NCBI GenBank assembly: GCA_964441445.1
Contig: CAYTYO010000001.1
Coordinates: 1 to 51,708, forward strand
DNA length: 51,708 nucleotides
Source of the DNA: XYB1-FULL-44-23 sp964441445
GTDB lineage: Bacteria > Patescibacteriota > Microgenomatia > CAZETR01 > Amesbacteraceae
Reading direction: 5' to 3'
Made by a program: the position numbers and the translations under genes. The notes under the pieces are model-generated. The model searched no databases. It was not told the DNA's origin and was given only the letters and a program-made list of their open reading frames with translations. How positions within the stretch are numbered: the first letter of the stretch is position 1; each line of letters begins with the position of its first letter. Of this stretch, positions 8,937-17,571 are shown piece after piece.

Positions 8937-8940
8937 TATA
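8935..8940 (-). promoter_or_regulatory. -10 element (TATAAT), leaderless arrangement
   Basis: TATAAT on the minus strand (8940-8935) overlaps the annotated ATG and is 7 bases upstream of the GTG at 8927. This matches the spacing seen at several other genes in the window. Confidence 0.45.
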
Positions 8941-8988
8941 CTGATAGAGTGAAGTTTTTTACGATGTTAGGGGTGGGTTTCCTGTGGC

Positions 8989-8997
8989 TGATATAAT
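8989..8997 (+). promoter_or_regulatory. Extended -10 promoter of tsaC-tsaE, leaderless
   Basis: TGATATAAT (8989-8997) is a perfect TGn-extended -10. Six bases (TTCGGG) separate it from the GTG at 9004, so transcription should start at or next to the start codon. Confidence 0.65.
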
Positions 8998-9003
8998 TTC
9001 GGG

Positions 9004-10089
9004 GTGCAAATCATAAAAGAGGACGGGGCCAATTTGGGGGAAATAATTAAAGTGCTGAGTTCCGGCGGACTGGTTATTTTTCCATCCGAAACGGTGTACG
9101 GAGCGGCTGTCGACGCCACTAATCCAAAGGCGGTAGAGAATTTGTCAGCGTATAAGCAGCGGCCATTAGGAAAGCCTTATTCCGTTATGGTCGCTGATAG
9201 AAAAATGGCAGAGGCGGTGGTGGAGATTAATGCAACTGCAGACAAGATATATAAAAACATGTTGCCGGGACCCATAACGGTAGTGTCTAAAGGCCGACAT
9301 GTTTTAGCTCCAGGTGTGGAGTCAGAAACCGGAAGTTTGGGGGTGCGGATACCCAATTATCCTTTTTTACTGAAGTTGATTTCAGCTTTTGGCAAACCTT
9401 TAACCGCAACTTCCGCTAATGCCAGTTACAAGAAACGACCTTACAAAATTGATGATGTGCTGAAAAATATTTCAAAAAAACAAATAAGTTTGATCAGTGT
9501 GGCTATTGACGCTGGCGAGCTGCCGAGAAACGAGCCGTCGACGGTTATCGATACCACATATGACGACACGACCATTCTGAGACAAGGGGATATAGTTTTT
9601 GGGGAAAAGAATAAGATTTTGAGCCGGAGCGAAGAAGAAACTAAGAATTTCGGTAAGGAGATGTGGCAAAAGTATCAACCCTACAGCGATGAACGAGCGG
9701 TGGTCTTTGCGCTGGAAGGACAAATGGGGGCTGGTAAAACGCAATTTGCAAAGGGGCTGGCAAAAGCCATGGGGATTAATGATGAGGTGGTCTCCCCTAC
9801 TTTTAATTTACAGTTGGAATACAGCTCGGTAGACAAAAAGATGCAGCTGGTACATTTTGATGCCTGGAGAATGCAGAATAGTGATGAATTGGAGGAATTA
9901 GGACTGGCGGAGTTGGTAAAACTTCGAAGAGTTGTTGTTATCGAGTGGGCTGATAAAGTAGCTGACATGATAAGGTCTCTCGAGGAAGAGGCCATTGTAG
10001 TCTGGGTTAAAATTGAGTACGATCCAAATCCAGAAAAAGGCGTTGAGGCAGAGGATAATAGGAGATTAATTTCGTGGAAATCCGTTTAG
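9004..10089 (+). CDS. TsaC-TsaE fusion, tRNA t6A biosynthesis
   Basis: 361 residues with two enzymes in one chain. Residues 1 to about 200 are a YrdC/Sua5-type threonylcarbamoyl-AMP synthase (SSGGLVIFPSETVYGAAVDA, KQRPLGKPYSVMV, GSLGVRIPNYPF, TATSANAS). Residues of about 205-361 are the TsaE P-loop ATPase (Walker A GQMGAGKT near residue 240, then VVSPTFNLQLEY, LVHFDAWRM and VVVIEWADK). Together with TsaD from the next gene it would make threonylcarbamoyl-adenosine at position 37 of ANN-reading tRNAs. The fourth bacterial partner, TsaB, is not in this window. The GTG start is fixed by the promoter 6 bases upstream. Confidence 0.9.
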   Translation: MQIIKEDGANLGEIIKVLSSGGLVIFPSETVYGAAVDATNPKAVENLSAYKQRPLGKPYSVMVADRKMAEAVVEINATADKIYKNMLPGPITVVSKGRHVLAPGVESETGSLGVRIPNYPFLLKLISAFGKPLTATSANASYKKRPYKIDDVLKNISKKQISLISVAIDAGELPRNEPSTVIDTTYDDTTILRQGDIVFGEKNKILSRSEEETKNFGKEMWQKYQPYSDERAVVFALEGQMGAGKTQFAKGLAKAMGINDEVVSPTFNLQLEYSSVDKKMQLVHFDAWRMQNSDELEELGLAELVKLRRVVVIEWADKVADMIRSLEEEAIVVWVKIEYDPNPEKGVEAEDNRRLISWKSV

Positions 10090-10105
10090 TAGCTGATTAA
10101 AAAAC

Positions 10106-11167
10106 ATGATAATTCTTGCTATTGATACGTCCTGCGATGAGACCGCGGCGGCTGTAACCCAAGGAAATATTGTGCTGTCAAATGTAATTTGGTCTCAAGC
10201 TAGTTTACATGCTAAGTTCGGAGGAGTGATGCCTTCATTGGCGCAAAGAATGCACCAAGAAAGGATCGACTGGGTAATAAAGCGGGCGCTGCAACAGGCG
10301 AAGTGTAAGGGTAAAAATGTGGACAGAATTGCCGTAACAGCAGGCCCAGGGTTGGCAATTGCTTTGGGGGTCGGAATTACAAAGGCGATGGAATTAAAGA
10401 GTGTCTGGGACAAACCCAGTGTGGCGATTAATCACATTGAAGGTCATTTATTAAGTCCATTGGCTGTACGAAATACACGCAGTGATTTTAATTTAGCTGA
10501 TGTGTTTCCCGCATTGGGTTTAGTCGTTTCCGGGGGGCACACTGAGTTGGTTGAAATTGGCCGGCCAGGAAGTTATGCCATATTGGCAAAAACCCAGGAT
10601 GATGCGTTAGGGGAAGCCTTGGATAAGGCGGCCAGACTGTTGGGTCTTGGATATCCGGGGGGAGCTATTCTTGAAAAGATGGCCAAATTGGGTAATCCTA
10701 AAGAGTATCCCCTTCCTCTACCAATGGCCAGACAGGAAAGAATTGATGCCTTTAGTTATTCAGGGTTAAAGTCAGCGTTTATGCGACTTGTGAGTGATGT
10801 CGGAAACGTAGCTGTGGGTGAAAGGCCGGAACTGACTTTGCAACAGATCTATGACTTGGCGGCATGTTTCCAGAACAGAGCTTTTCAACATTTGGAACGG
10901 GTGGTAGCAGGACAAATCAAATTGGCCAACCAGGAAGGTAAATTTAAAAGCTTATTGGTTGGGGGAGGAGTAATTGCAAATACGGATCTAAAAAAAAGAT
11001 TAAGGAAAATTGCGAAAGTTAATGGATTAAAACTGATGCTCCCCTACTCGAAAAAGTTAGTTGGTGATAATGCGGCCATGATCGGAGTAGCGGCTGCCAT
11101 TTCGAAACATACACCAGAAAATACATTAATTGATAGGAAACCGCGGTGGTCAGTAGAAGATATTTAA
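10106..11167 (+). CDS. tsaD: tRNA threonylcarbamoyladenosine transferase TsaD
   Basis: 353 residues, full length. It transfers the threonylcarbamoyl group from the adenylate to A37 of tRNA. Visible features are the ASKHA start ILAIDTSCDETAAAV, the iron-binding NHIEGH motif (His110 and His114), VVSGGHTELVEI, the DDALGEALDKAARLLGLGYPGG segment, and a final GDNAAMIGVAA. It follows the tsaC-tsaE fusion by 16 bases in the same direction and probably forms an operon with it. Confidence 0.95.
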   Translation: MIILAIDTSCDETAAAVTQGNIVLSNVIWSQASLHAKFGGVMPSLAQRMHQERIDWVIKRALQQAKCKGKNVDRIAVTAGPGLAIALGVGITKAMELKSVWDKPSVAINHIEGHLLSPLAVRNTRSDFNLADVFPALGLVVSGGHTELVEIGRPGSYAILAKTQDDALGEALDKAARLLGLGYPGGAILEKMAKLGNPKEYPLPLPMARQERIDAFSYSGLKSAFMRLVSDVGNVAVGERPELTLQQIYDLAACFQNRAFQHLERVVAGQIKLANQEGKFKSLLVGGGVIANTDLKKRLRKIAKVNGLKLMLPYSKKLVGDNAAMIGVAAAISKHTPENTLIDRKPRWSVEDI

Positions 11168-11187
11168 ACTGAACGGGGGGGATTTGA

Positions 11188-11871
11188 TTAGGATTTGTCG
11201 GGGGCTGGTGTGGACGGCGATGCTGTGGGGGTGGAAGCGGCTTCGCCCTCTGCTACCGGCGCTGTTTCTTCTGCTGCCGGAGTTTCGACTACAGGAGCAA
11301 CTTCCTCTTTGGCCAAGGCTTCAATCTGAACGATTATGCCAGTTGGGTCGGTTATAAGTTCCAATTTGGAAGTGTCTAATTTTAGATCCCCGATTGAAAT
11401 ATGGGCACCTACTTCAGCCAAACCTGAAACATCGACTTGGATGTTTTCCGGCATGTCCGTCGGTAAAGCTTCTATTTCAATTTCATCAACCTGTTGAACA
11501 AGGATACCCAACTTTTCTTTTTCCGCCGGTGCCTCCCCTACCAGAATTATGGAGACCGGTGCAGTAACTTTTTCTTTGAGGTCAACTTGATTGAAGGAAA
11601 TATGCAGCAAATCTCCGGTCACGGGGTGAACAGACCGTTCACGTACAAAAACCGGACGGGCATCTTTATCTGTGTCCAAATGAAGATATATTAATGAAGA
11701 CTCCCCTGCTTCAGAAAACACTTGAGAAAATGTTTTTTGATCAACCTGAATTGCGTGTGACTTTATTTTTTTGCCGAAAATATTTCCAGGGATCAAACCT
11801 TTTTGGCGAAGAAGTTTTGATTTTCTACCGGAAACTGTGCGGGACTGAACTTTTAATTCGTGTTTTAACAT
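11188..11871 (-). CDS. rplY: 50S ribosomal protein L25, CTC-like long form
   Basis: 227 residues from the ATG at 11871. The N-terminal part is the 5S-rRNA-binding L25 domain (LKVQSRTVSGRKSKLLRQKGLIPGNIFGK...HISFNQVDLKEKV), and the middle part is the TL5/CTC beta domain (VTAPVSIILVGEAPAEKEKLGILVQQVDEIEIEALPTDMPENIQVDVSGL). The last 40 or so residues are a Pro/Ala/Glu-rich tail likely to be disordered. The longer frame begins with a TTG inside the upstream gene. The ATG lies one base beyond the TGA of that gene, so the two are probably translationally coupled. Confidence 0.92.
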   Translation of the reverse strand: MLKHELKVQSRTVSGRKSKLLRQKGLIPGNIFGKKIKSHAIQVDQKTFSQVFSEAGESSLIYLHLDTDKDARPVFVRERSVHPVTGDLLHISFNQVDLKEKVTAPVSIILVGEAPAEKEKLGILVQQVDEIEIEALPTDMPENIQVDVSGLAEVGAHISIGDLKLDTSKLELITDPTGIIVQIEALAKEEVAPVVETPAAEETAPVAEGEAASTPTASPSTPAPDKS

Positions 11872-11872
11872 C

Positions 11873-13912
11873 TCACTTTTGGACGTATTCAAGGATAATT
11901 CTCGGTGACGTCAGAGGTACATTATAGCTAAGTTGACCGGGAGAGGCAACCGAGGGGGTGAAATACGAGATAACCGGCCAATTCGGTGGGTAATTAAAAG
12001 AAGCAGTCAGATTGCCAGAACTAGATCTATAGTCAGGGTAATCCAGCTGATATCTAAATCTGGTTAGGCCAGAAGGTAGGGATTGATAGTAGTCAATGCG
12101 CAAGGCATTGTTTTCATTTTGACCGATGAGAAGTTGATAGCCGTGGAGATTTATTCCTGGTGAATAGCTATTTTTTTCGATTGACGGATTGAGTGCTGTT
12201 CCATTAAAACTTACCTGATTAATTTGTATTTGTTGTGAAGCGGCTAACCAGAAAACAACTTTAGTTTGGCTAGCCGTCGGGCGGCTAATATTAATATCCA
12301 GCCGAGAAGTAATGCCGGCTGGGGATATTTGATTTGAAAGTAAAGATGAAGCGGACAATCCCCCATCAAGCTGCGACGGCTCTAGGAGAGAAAAACTGGG
12401 ATAAATCATCTGGTGTAGACACGGCAACCATGAGTTGCAGTCGATAAGTTGTAATTTTCCGCTCCATTCAACTAAATCTAATTCCGGTATTACCGGATTT
12501 AGAGAGGTTAAATATATTTCTTTTTTTTCCAGAAGATGGATTGTTTTATATAACAACTGATTAAGATCCGCTCCGGGCTTAAATAAGGGAAACAGGTCGG
12601 TATGGAAACGATTATTTGCCGAGACTACAAAGTCTATTTTCCGGTATAGGCTTTTTTCAACATAGTTAGCGGCAGCGGCCATTACCTGCGAGGGGTCAGG
12701 CTCAAAAGCTAAATCTCCCAAGGTCATGTGATCGGATCCGGAAAAGGTTTGAAATTGTTCGGAGGCGGAAAGTTGACCGGGAAATAAAAGGTCAAGGGAG
12801 TGGCTGGTATAGTTTCTTGATTCGGTAATTCCTTCTTTGGTGACAGTGAGTAATGAAACACTGGAAATCTTGCCTCCAAGTGGGGTTGGAGAGAGGGGGT
12901 CATGGAAAATAAACAGGAATGTTACGGTCTGGGTTGAATTAGTTAGTCGGTGGAGTTGAGGAACTAAAAGTTGAAGTTTTTCGAAAATGGTTTTTTCGGT
13001 TTTCATTTTTTGAGCAAATTCGGTGTTGCCGACTGCAGTTAGCTTGCCAGCAATTATGGTCGATTCGGAAAGAATGTCTGTTTTACCGGAAGCATCAAAG
13101 AGGGAAGCAATGAACTGTTTATTGTTGCCAATCAGTCGCTCGAGCAGAAGCACCTCGCTGGAACTAATTTCTGATTTAAATGCATCAAAGCGCCCCAATA
13201 CATTTAGATTTTCAATTTTTTTAAATAAAGATAAACACTTTTGAGCTTGCAAGAAATTGGAGTCGGTGTAGTGCTTAAGGCCACAATTTAGCTGTGATTG
13301 ACTGATGAAATTGATGGACACCAGTAATCCCAATAACACTCCAAGTATGGCTGCGACAACCATCTTTTTTGATTTTTTGGGGTGATGTGCTGATGGTTTT
13401 TTTTGAGTTGGGGTTGATGAGGCTTTTCTAATAATATTTACGGGTGTGGGGGATTTTTTATGTTGATAGATGATTTTTCTGATGATTGCTTCCGCTTGTT
13501 CAGATAGTGATATTTCGGGAGAAAATTGTACTACTGATAATTTTATTTTTTCTACTTTGACAAATTGATTGGCAAGTATTAAAGCTGTTTTTGATGAGGG
13601 CAAAGAGGTATTTTGAGCTACCAGAATTAGTTGGCAGTTATTGGTAGCTGCTAAACGTAGATAACTATGGAGGACTTCGGTTGAAAGGAGAGTTTGATTT
13701 AGGGATGAAGGGCCAAAGCCAATAAAATAAATAATAGCGGAAACGTTTACTTGTGATTGAAATTCCGAGAATTTTCCGAGGTGGTTTAAAACAATGAAAT
13801 TGTTGTGTTGTTTTATTTGGAGCGTTAACTCGGTAGTTAGAGGTGAGTTTTCCCCTGCCAGAATTATGGACTGAAAAGGAAGATTAATTTTGGAAACAGA
13901 CATTTTAGGCAT
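11873..13912 (-). CDS. Membrane protein: Rossmann-like N-terminus, one TM helix, DUF4012-like exterior
   Basis: 679 residues. Residues of about 14-155 look like a Rossmann-type alpha/beta domain (QSIILAGENSPLTTELTLQIKQ, then SAIIYFIGFG and CQLILVAQN) without a clear nucleotide-binding Gly motif. A basic Lys/Pro linker leads to a single helix (about 185-205). The rest is outside, with a region (VTFLFIFHDPLSPTPLGGKISSVSLLTV...) that resembles the DUF4012 signature of a failed 'LRPTGGFIGSYG' type. Function is unknown; DUF4012 proteins are common surface proteins in actinobacteria and CPR. A promoter with leaderless spacing precedes the ATG at 13912. Confidence 0.55.
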   Translation of the reverse strand: MPKMSVSKINLPFQSIILAGENSPLTTELTLQIKQHNNFIVLNHLGKFSEFQSQVNVSAIIYFIGFGPSSLNQTLLSTEVLHSYLRLAATNNCQLILVAQNTSLPSSKTALILANQFVKVEKIKLSVVQFSPEISLSEQAEAIIRKIIYQHKKSPTPVNIIRKASSTPTQKKPSAHHPKKSKKMVVAAILGVLLGLLVSINFISQSQLNCGLKHYTDSNFLQAQKCLSLFKKIENLNVLGRFDAFKSEISSSEVLLLERLIGNNKQFIASLFDASGKTDILSESTIIAGKLTAVGNTEFAQKMKTEKTIFEKLQLLVPQLHRLTNSTQTVTFLFIFHDPLSPTPLGGKISSVSLLTVTKEGITESRNYTSHSLDLLFPGQLSASEQFQTFSGSDHMTLGDLAFEPDPSQVMAAAANYVEKSLYRKIDFVVSANNRFHTDLFPLFKPGADLNQLLYKTIHLLEKKEIYLTSLNPVIPELDLVEWSGKLQLIDCNSWLPCLHQMIYPSFSLLEPSQLDGGLSASSLLSNQISPAGITSRLDINISRPTASQTKVVFWLAASQQIQINQVSFNGTALNPSIEKNSYSPGINLHGYQLLIGQNENNALRIDYYQSLPSGLTRFRYQLDYPDYRSSSGNLTASFNYPPNWPVISYFTPSVASPGQLSYNVPLTSPRIILEYVQK

Positions 13913-13919
13913 TGATGTA

Positions 13920-13948
13920 TTTATAGCTGGTTTAGTTAGTTAAGACAA
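13920..13948 (-). promoter_or_regulatory. Promoter of the DUF4012-like gene, leaderless; gap 13913-14111
   Basis: On the minus strand TTGTCT (13948-13943), a 17-base spacer and TATAAA (13925-13920), with 7 bases to the ATG at 13912. The remainder of the AT-rich gap up to 14111 shows no further gene or terminator that I can support. Confidence 0.5.
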
Positions 13949-14111
13949 ATTTTTAGTTACTTGAATATTTAGCTATATAGAATACTTACATTTTTTTTAC
14001 GCGTGTTATTACATTTTTTCAAGGCTAAACTTTTCTCGTTGCTGTCAGTACATTAAAAACATGAAAATTCCCGCAGATAAATAACTAGTGTTTTTGAAGC
14101 GCAAAGAAGTT

Positions 14112-14564
14112 TTAAAGATTGTCCAAAGTTTGATTTACAAGACGATCGGAGTCAGAATTTTCCTCTCGGGGAATATGTGTAAATGTTATTTTTATATAAG
14201 CTGATTTAGTAATTTTTTCAATTAACCGAAAGGCTTGAGAGTAAAGAGAATAAATGGCGGGATCTTTTACCCGGTATTCGCGATTGATCTGTCGGACAAT
14301 CAGTTGAGAATCACAATAAAAGTTGACCTGAAGGGGAAGTGATCTATTTTCGGTTTGAAGTGTCAACCATTCCAAAGCGGAGATAACACCAGAATACTCG
14401 GCTTGATTGTTGGTAGCAACACCCAAAGCCTTACCTTGCTGATGAAGAATTACTTGTGGATTTATTGAGGTGACAACAAATGCGCATGCGGCGAGACCAG
14501 GATTACCACGGGATCCTCCGTCTGTATAAATACTTATGTGTTCAGGTAGTTTTATGTCGGACAT
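14112..14564 (-). CDS. rnhA: Ribonuclease HI
   Basis: 150 residues. It cleaves the RNA strand of RNA-DNA hybrids, using two metal ions. The four catalytic carboxylates are in place: D15 (YTDGGSRGNPG), E56 (NNQAEY), D85 (YCDSQLIV) and D140 (SDSDRLVN). The start overlaps the 3' end of the O-antigen-ligase-like gene by 23 bases, and it is the last gene of the minus-strand run from rpmH. Confidence 0.92.
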   Translation of the reverse strand: MSDIKLPEHISIYTDGGSRGNPGLAACAFVVTSINPQVILHQQGKALGVATNNQAEYSGVISALEWLTLQTENRSLPLQVNFYCDSQLIVRQINREYRVKDPAIYSLYSQAFRLIEKITKSAYIKITFTHIPREENSDSDRLVNQTLDNL

Positions 14565-15765
14565 TTTTTTGATAATTTATTACAAGCAATAACACGACAA
14601 GTATAAGATTTGAATGCGAAGTTAGCCAGTAGTGATCGAATAACCCCAGGGTGGCGATGATGAAGAGGGGAATAAGTAAAGCGCTGGAAAAACTAGTTGG
14701 TTTAAAAGTGCGAACTTTTTTAAACAAATATGATAGGACAATAATTCCGCCAAGGCCCATTTCTGCCAGAAACAACAGAAAGGCATTGTGGACGGGCTGG
14801 TAAAAAGACCCGAATTGGGAAATTGGTTCGGCACTACCCAGCACAAATACCCCCAGTCCCGTACCGGTTAGTGGACGCTTTGCGATAGTCAGAAGCGAGT
14901 TGGGCAATTGATATAAACGATCCAGGATAGAAATGGGGCGAAGTGTGAAGACCAGGACCACGGCAAGAGATAGAAGTAAAAGGGCTATTTTGGCTTTATT
15001 AAATGCAGAATACTTGTGACCAGTTGAGAACGCTAATAAGCTTAATCCGGCAACTAAAAAGGCACTAAATGAAAAGGTCGAAACAAGACCAAGTAGAGAG
15101 ATAACTATCAACCCGCGAATAAGCTTTGAAGTAATGAATGATAGAGACCGATTAATAATAAACACCGTTGCAAGCGATACTAATATATATCCTGCTAAGG
15201 CGTTGGGGTGAGGGAAAGTAGCATAAGCGCGGAGAGTTGGTCCAAAATGCCAAAGGTCAATCTTGGCGATTAACCCGGAATTTAAGGTAAGCGGCCTTTC
15301 GCCCAACCAGTATAAAAGTCCGCCGACGGAATGAGCCAAAAGCGACTGAGCCAAAGCCAAGCAACTGACCCAAAAGAGGCTCACCGAGAGAGCGGTGATT
15401 AAAAGCCGAAGGTTAAATTTTAATGTCCAGTCGAACTCGGAAAAAAGAACTATATAAAGTAACAGCTGAAACCATTTGAAAGCTGAAAGGAGAGGGAAGA
15501 GAGAAAATACCACATTGGCCAATATTAATAATGTAATTACTTTGACCGGATATGCATCGACCCTAATACGTTTAAATAGCTGTAATCGGCCTGAGATCAC
15601 TCTAATAAGCAGAATTGACAGAGCAATTGTGTCCGTCACATACACGGAAAAAGAAAGGTAGTCCGAACGAGGAAAATTTAATCCAGGAATCCAGTAGTGG
15701 GTAGACAGTTGGGAGGGGAGGAGACAAATGAGAAGAAAGAGAAGGAAGGACTCGACTTTCGACAT
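14542..15765 (-). CDS. O-antigen ligase / polymerase family membrane protein (Wzy_C)
   Basis: 407 residues with about ten hydrophobic helices. The Wzy_C-type region shows TFPHPNALAGY, RPLTGTGLGVF and the family's QPVHNAFLLFLAEMGLGG (His-Asn before a long helix). Such proteins ligate or polymerise surface glycans on undecaprenyl carriers. In an organism of this type it may modify surface polysaccharide or glycoprotein. Its placement between jag and rnhA is by operon only and does not point to a substrate. Confidence 0.82.
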   Translation of the reverse strand: MSKVESFLLFLLICLLPSQLSTHYWIPGLNFPRSDYLSFSVYVTDTIALSILLIRVISGRLQLFKRIRVDAYPVKVITLLILANVVFSLFPLLSAFKWFQLLLYIVLFSEFDWTLKFNLRLLITALSVSLFWVSCLALAQSLLAHSVGGLLYWLGERPLTLNSGLIAKIDLWHFGPTLRAYATFPHPNALAGYILVSLATVFIINRSLSFITSKLIRGLIVISLLGLVSTFSFSAFLVAGLSLLAFSTGHKYSAFNKAKIALLLLSLAVVLVFTLRPISILDRLYQLPNSLLTIAKRPLTGTGLGVFVLGSAEPISQFGSFYQPVHNAFLLFLAEMGLGGIIVLSYLFKKVRTFKPTSFSSALLIPLFIIATLGLFDHYWLTSHSNLILVVLLLVINYQKNVRHKTT

Positions 15766-15774
15766 GTAAGACGA

Positions 15775-16245
15775 TTATAAGGCCTGTTCTTTGGGAGAGA
15801 TGATGATAGTGCGGTTTTTTCCCGTCCCCTGAGAGGCGGATGAAACGCGGGGGTGGTCAGCAAGATACAGGTGGACGATGCGGCGTTCAGATGCCGGCAT
15901 CGGAGGTAAAGAGTGAGCTTCACCCGTAGCTAAAACCCGAGAAACAGCCGTATCGGCTAAGGAGTGAAGGGTAAATTGTCTTCTTTCGCGGTAGTCGTTA
16001 ACATTTAAAGAAATGTTTAACCATTCAGTAAATAACGCGTGCAGGTGTTGAGAAAGGATAAGCTGCATGGCGGAAAGATTCTCCCCATGATAGCCAATTA
16101 AGATCGAGGGGTTGTCGATATGGAAAAGGACCTGATAGGTGTCAGTCGGGGCGTCATGCCGGACTTCGACGGTAACGGAAGAGTCAAAGCCGATGTGGCT
16201 GAGAAATTCCAGACAATAAGAATTAATTTTGTTTGTTTTATCCAT
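15775..16245 (-). CDS. jag: KH-R3H RNA-binding protein Jag / KhpB
   Basis: 156 residues. It contains a KH domain with the GxxG loop GYHG (ILIGYHGENLSAMQLILSQHL) and a C-terminal R3H domain with the ERRIVHLYL motif. The N-terminal Jag_N domain of Bacillus is absent, which is common in small genomes. It overlaps yidC by eight bases, the usual neighbour. The family binds RNA and influences cell division and envelope in firmicutes. Confidence 0.9.
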   Translation of the reverse strand: MDKTNKINSYCLEFLSHIGFDSSVTVEVRHDAPTDTYQVLFHIDNPSILIGYHGENLSAMQLILSQHLHALFTEWLNISLNVNDYRERRQFTLHSLADTAVSRVLATGEAHSLPPMPASERRIVHLYLADHPRVSSASQGTGKNRTIIISPKEQAL

Positions 16246-17065
16246 TTGGGCGTGATTTTAACAGGTTCAGCTTCACCAGCCAAGGAGTGAGACCTCCCCA
16301 TCCGGAAATACCATATTGCTGAATGGAACTAAATATTGAAAAGACTGTCCAGTAGAGAACAAGTCCTGCCGGGAACTGGAAACCTATAAATAAAGTCATG
16401 AGAGGGAATAAATATGACATTTGTTTTTGGGCTTCGACCATGGTGTCATCCGTACTTTCTGTGGTTTTTTCGGCAACTTTTTTCTCTGTTTTATAAACAG
16501 GGTTCATCATCAAGCTATTAATCAGCTGGGTGAGAGCAGAAAGGAGTAAAAATAACCCAGGTAAAGGAATAGGCAAACCGGGAACAGTGAAGGTGTCGGG
16601 TTTGTTAAGATCGAGGTAGAAAAATCTGGAATTGACTTGAAAATCTTGTGGGAGTTGATTGAAAGAATAAAGTTGAGGATTTAATGTGGGAGCAAGCGGC
16701 TGTGAACCATTTTTAAGGATCATATTAAAAACAGAAAACAAAGCGATGAGGATTACCAGCTGGACAATTTGAGGCAAACAGCCGGCGGCTGGGTTCGCTC
16801 CATGTTGTTTGTAGAGTTGGGCCTGAGCGGTAACCAGACCCTGTTTGTCGTTTTTAAATTGCTCTTTCAATTTGGCTAATTCCGGAGCTAAGGCCTGAAT
16901 TTTTTTGTTAAGTTTCAGACTGGGAAGAACCAACGGAGTCATTAATAGTCTAAGACCGATCGTAACCAGAACTATGGCGGCTCCCAAACTACCCGTTACC
17001 TGATTAAAAAAAATCAGGGTGTTTAAAAGAGGCTGAATGAGTAGAATATTCCAAAGTTGAGACAT
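16238..17065 (-). CDS. yidC: Membrane protein insertase YidC
   Basis: 275 residues, the short Gram-positive form without the large periplasmic domain. The core has helices starting at GAAIVLVTIGLRLLMTPLVLPSLK, a charged hairpin (KLNKKIQALAPELAKLKEQFKNDKQ), the NPAAGCLPQIVQLVILIALF helix, and the C-terminal LFPLMTLFIGFQFPAGLVLYWTVFSIFSSIQQYG. It inserts small membrane proteins alone or with Sec, which would include the many two-helix proteins in this window. It has no lipobox. Confidence 0.95.
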   Translation of the reverse strand: MSQLWNILLIQPLLNTLIFFNQVTGSLGAAIVLVTIGLRLLMTPLVLPSLKLNKKIQALAPELAKLKEQFKNDKQGLVTAQAQLYKQHGANPAAGCLPQIVQLVILIALFSVFNMILKNGSQPLAPTLNPQLYSFNQLPQDFQVNSRFFYLDLNKPDTFTVPGLPIPLPGLFLLLSALTQLINSLMMNPVYKTEKKVAEKTTESTDDTMVEAQKQMSYLFPLMTLFIGFQFPAGLVLYWTVFSIFSSIQQYGISGWGGLTPWLVKLNLLKSRPNG

Positions 17066-17071
17066 ATTAAG

Positions 17072-17299
17072 TTAGTTGAGCGGGTCGGAGCCCGGCTTAG
17101 ACCATGGTTGACAGCGTAAAAACCTCCGGAAACCACGCGAAACTCCGTGAAGAATACCATATTTTGATATGGCTTGATAGGTGTACTCGGAGCATGTGGG
17201 CTGAAAGCGGCAGGTAGGAAAGGCGGGTGTAAGCAGCCCCGTGTCAAAGGACAGAAATTTTTGGTATAAGCGAATTGATTTCAAAATTAATTTTTTCAT
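17072..17299 (-). CDS. yidD: Membrane protein insertion efficiency factor YidD
   Basis: 75 residues. The family signature is intact: IRLYQKFLS, then CRFQPTCSEYTYQAISKYGILHG and FLRCQPWSKPGSDP. It is a small peripheral membrane protein helping YidC. The start codon lies 56 bases inside the upstream rnpA gene in another frame. No later Met exists before the conserved region, so the overlap appears real. Confidence 0.92.
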   Translation of the reverse strand: MKKLILKSIRLYQKFLSFDTGLLTPAFPTCRFQPTCSEYTYQAISKYGILHGVSRGFRRFLRCQPWSKPGSDPLN

Positions 17300-17567
17300 C
17301 GTTGGAGTTTAGAGCGGACTTATTCGGATAAATAATGAGATTAATATTATCGCTAAAGATGTCGGCAAGGAGAGAATAAATTTTCCGCCGAAGATGATTT
17401 CTCCTGACGGCAGATTTGTGGACTTTGGTTGAGACGACTACTGAAAGCCGGGCAGGGAATTGGGTTTTGACACCAATAGCCGTGAATAGCTGGGTGTGAA
17501 TAACGAAACCGGTTTTTTTAGTCTGTAAAAACATTTGCCGAGGCAGCCGGCGATTTTTGGGAAGCAT
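17244..17567 (-). CDS. rnpA: Ribonuclease P protein component
   Basis: 107 residues from the ATG at 17567. It assists the catalytic RNA in maturing tRNA and tmRNA 5' ends. It shows the family layout: an N-terminal NRRLPRQM segment, aromatic FVIHTQLF, then RLSVVVSTKVHKSAVRRNHLRRKI, the conserved RNR-like arginine helix. An open frame continues upstream to 17672 but only reads rpmH out of frame, so the ATG five bases after the rpmH stop is the right start. The C-terminus overlaps yidD. Confidence 0.9.
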   Translation of the reverse strand: MLPKNRRLPRQMFLQTKKTGFVIHTQLFTAIGVKTQFPARLSVVVSTKVHKSAVRRNHLRRKIYSLLADIFSDNINLIIYPNKSALNSNDEKINFEINSLIPKISVL

Positions 17568-17571
17568 ATGC

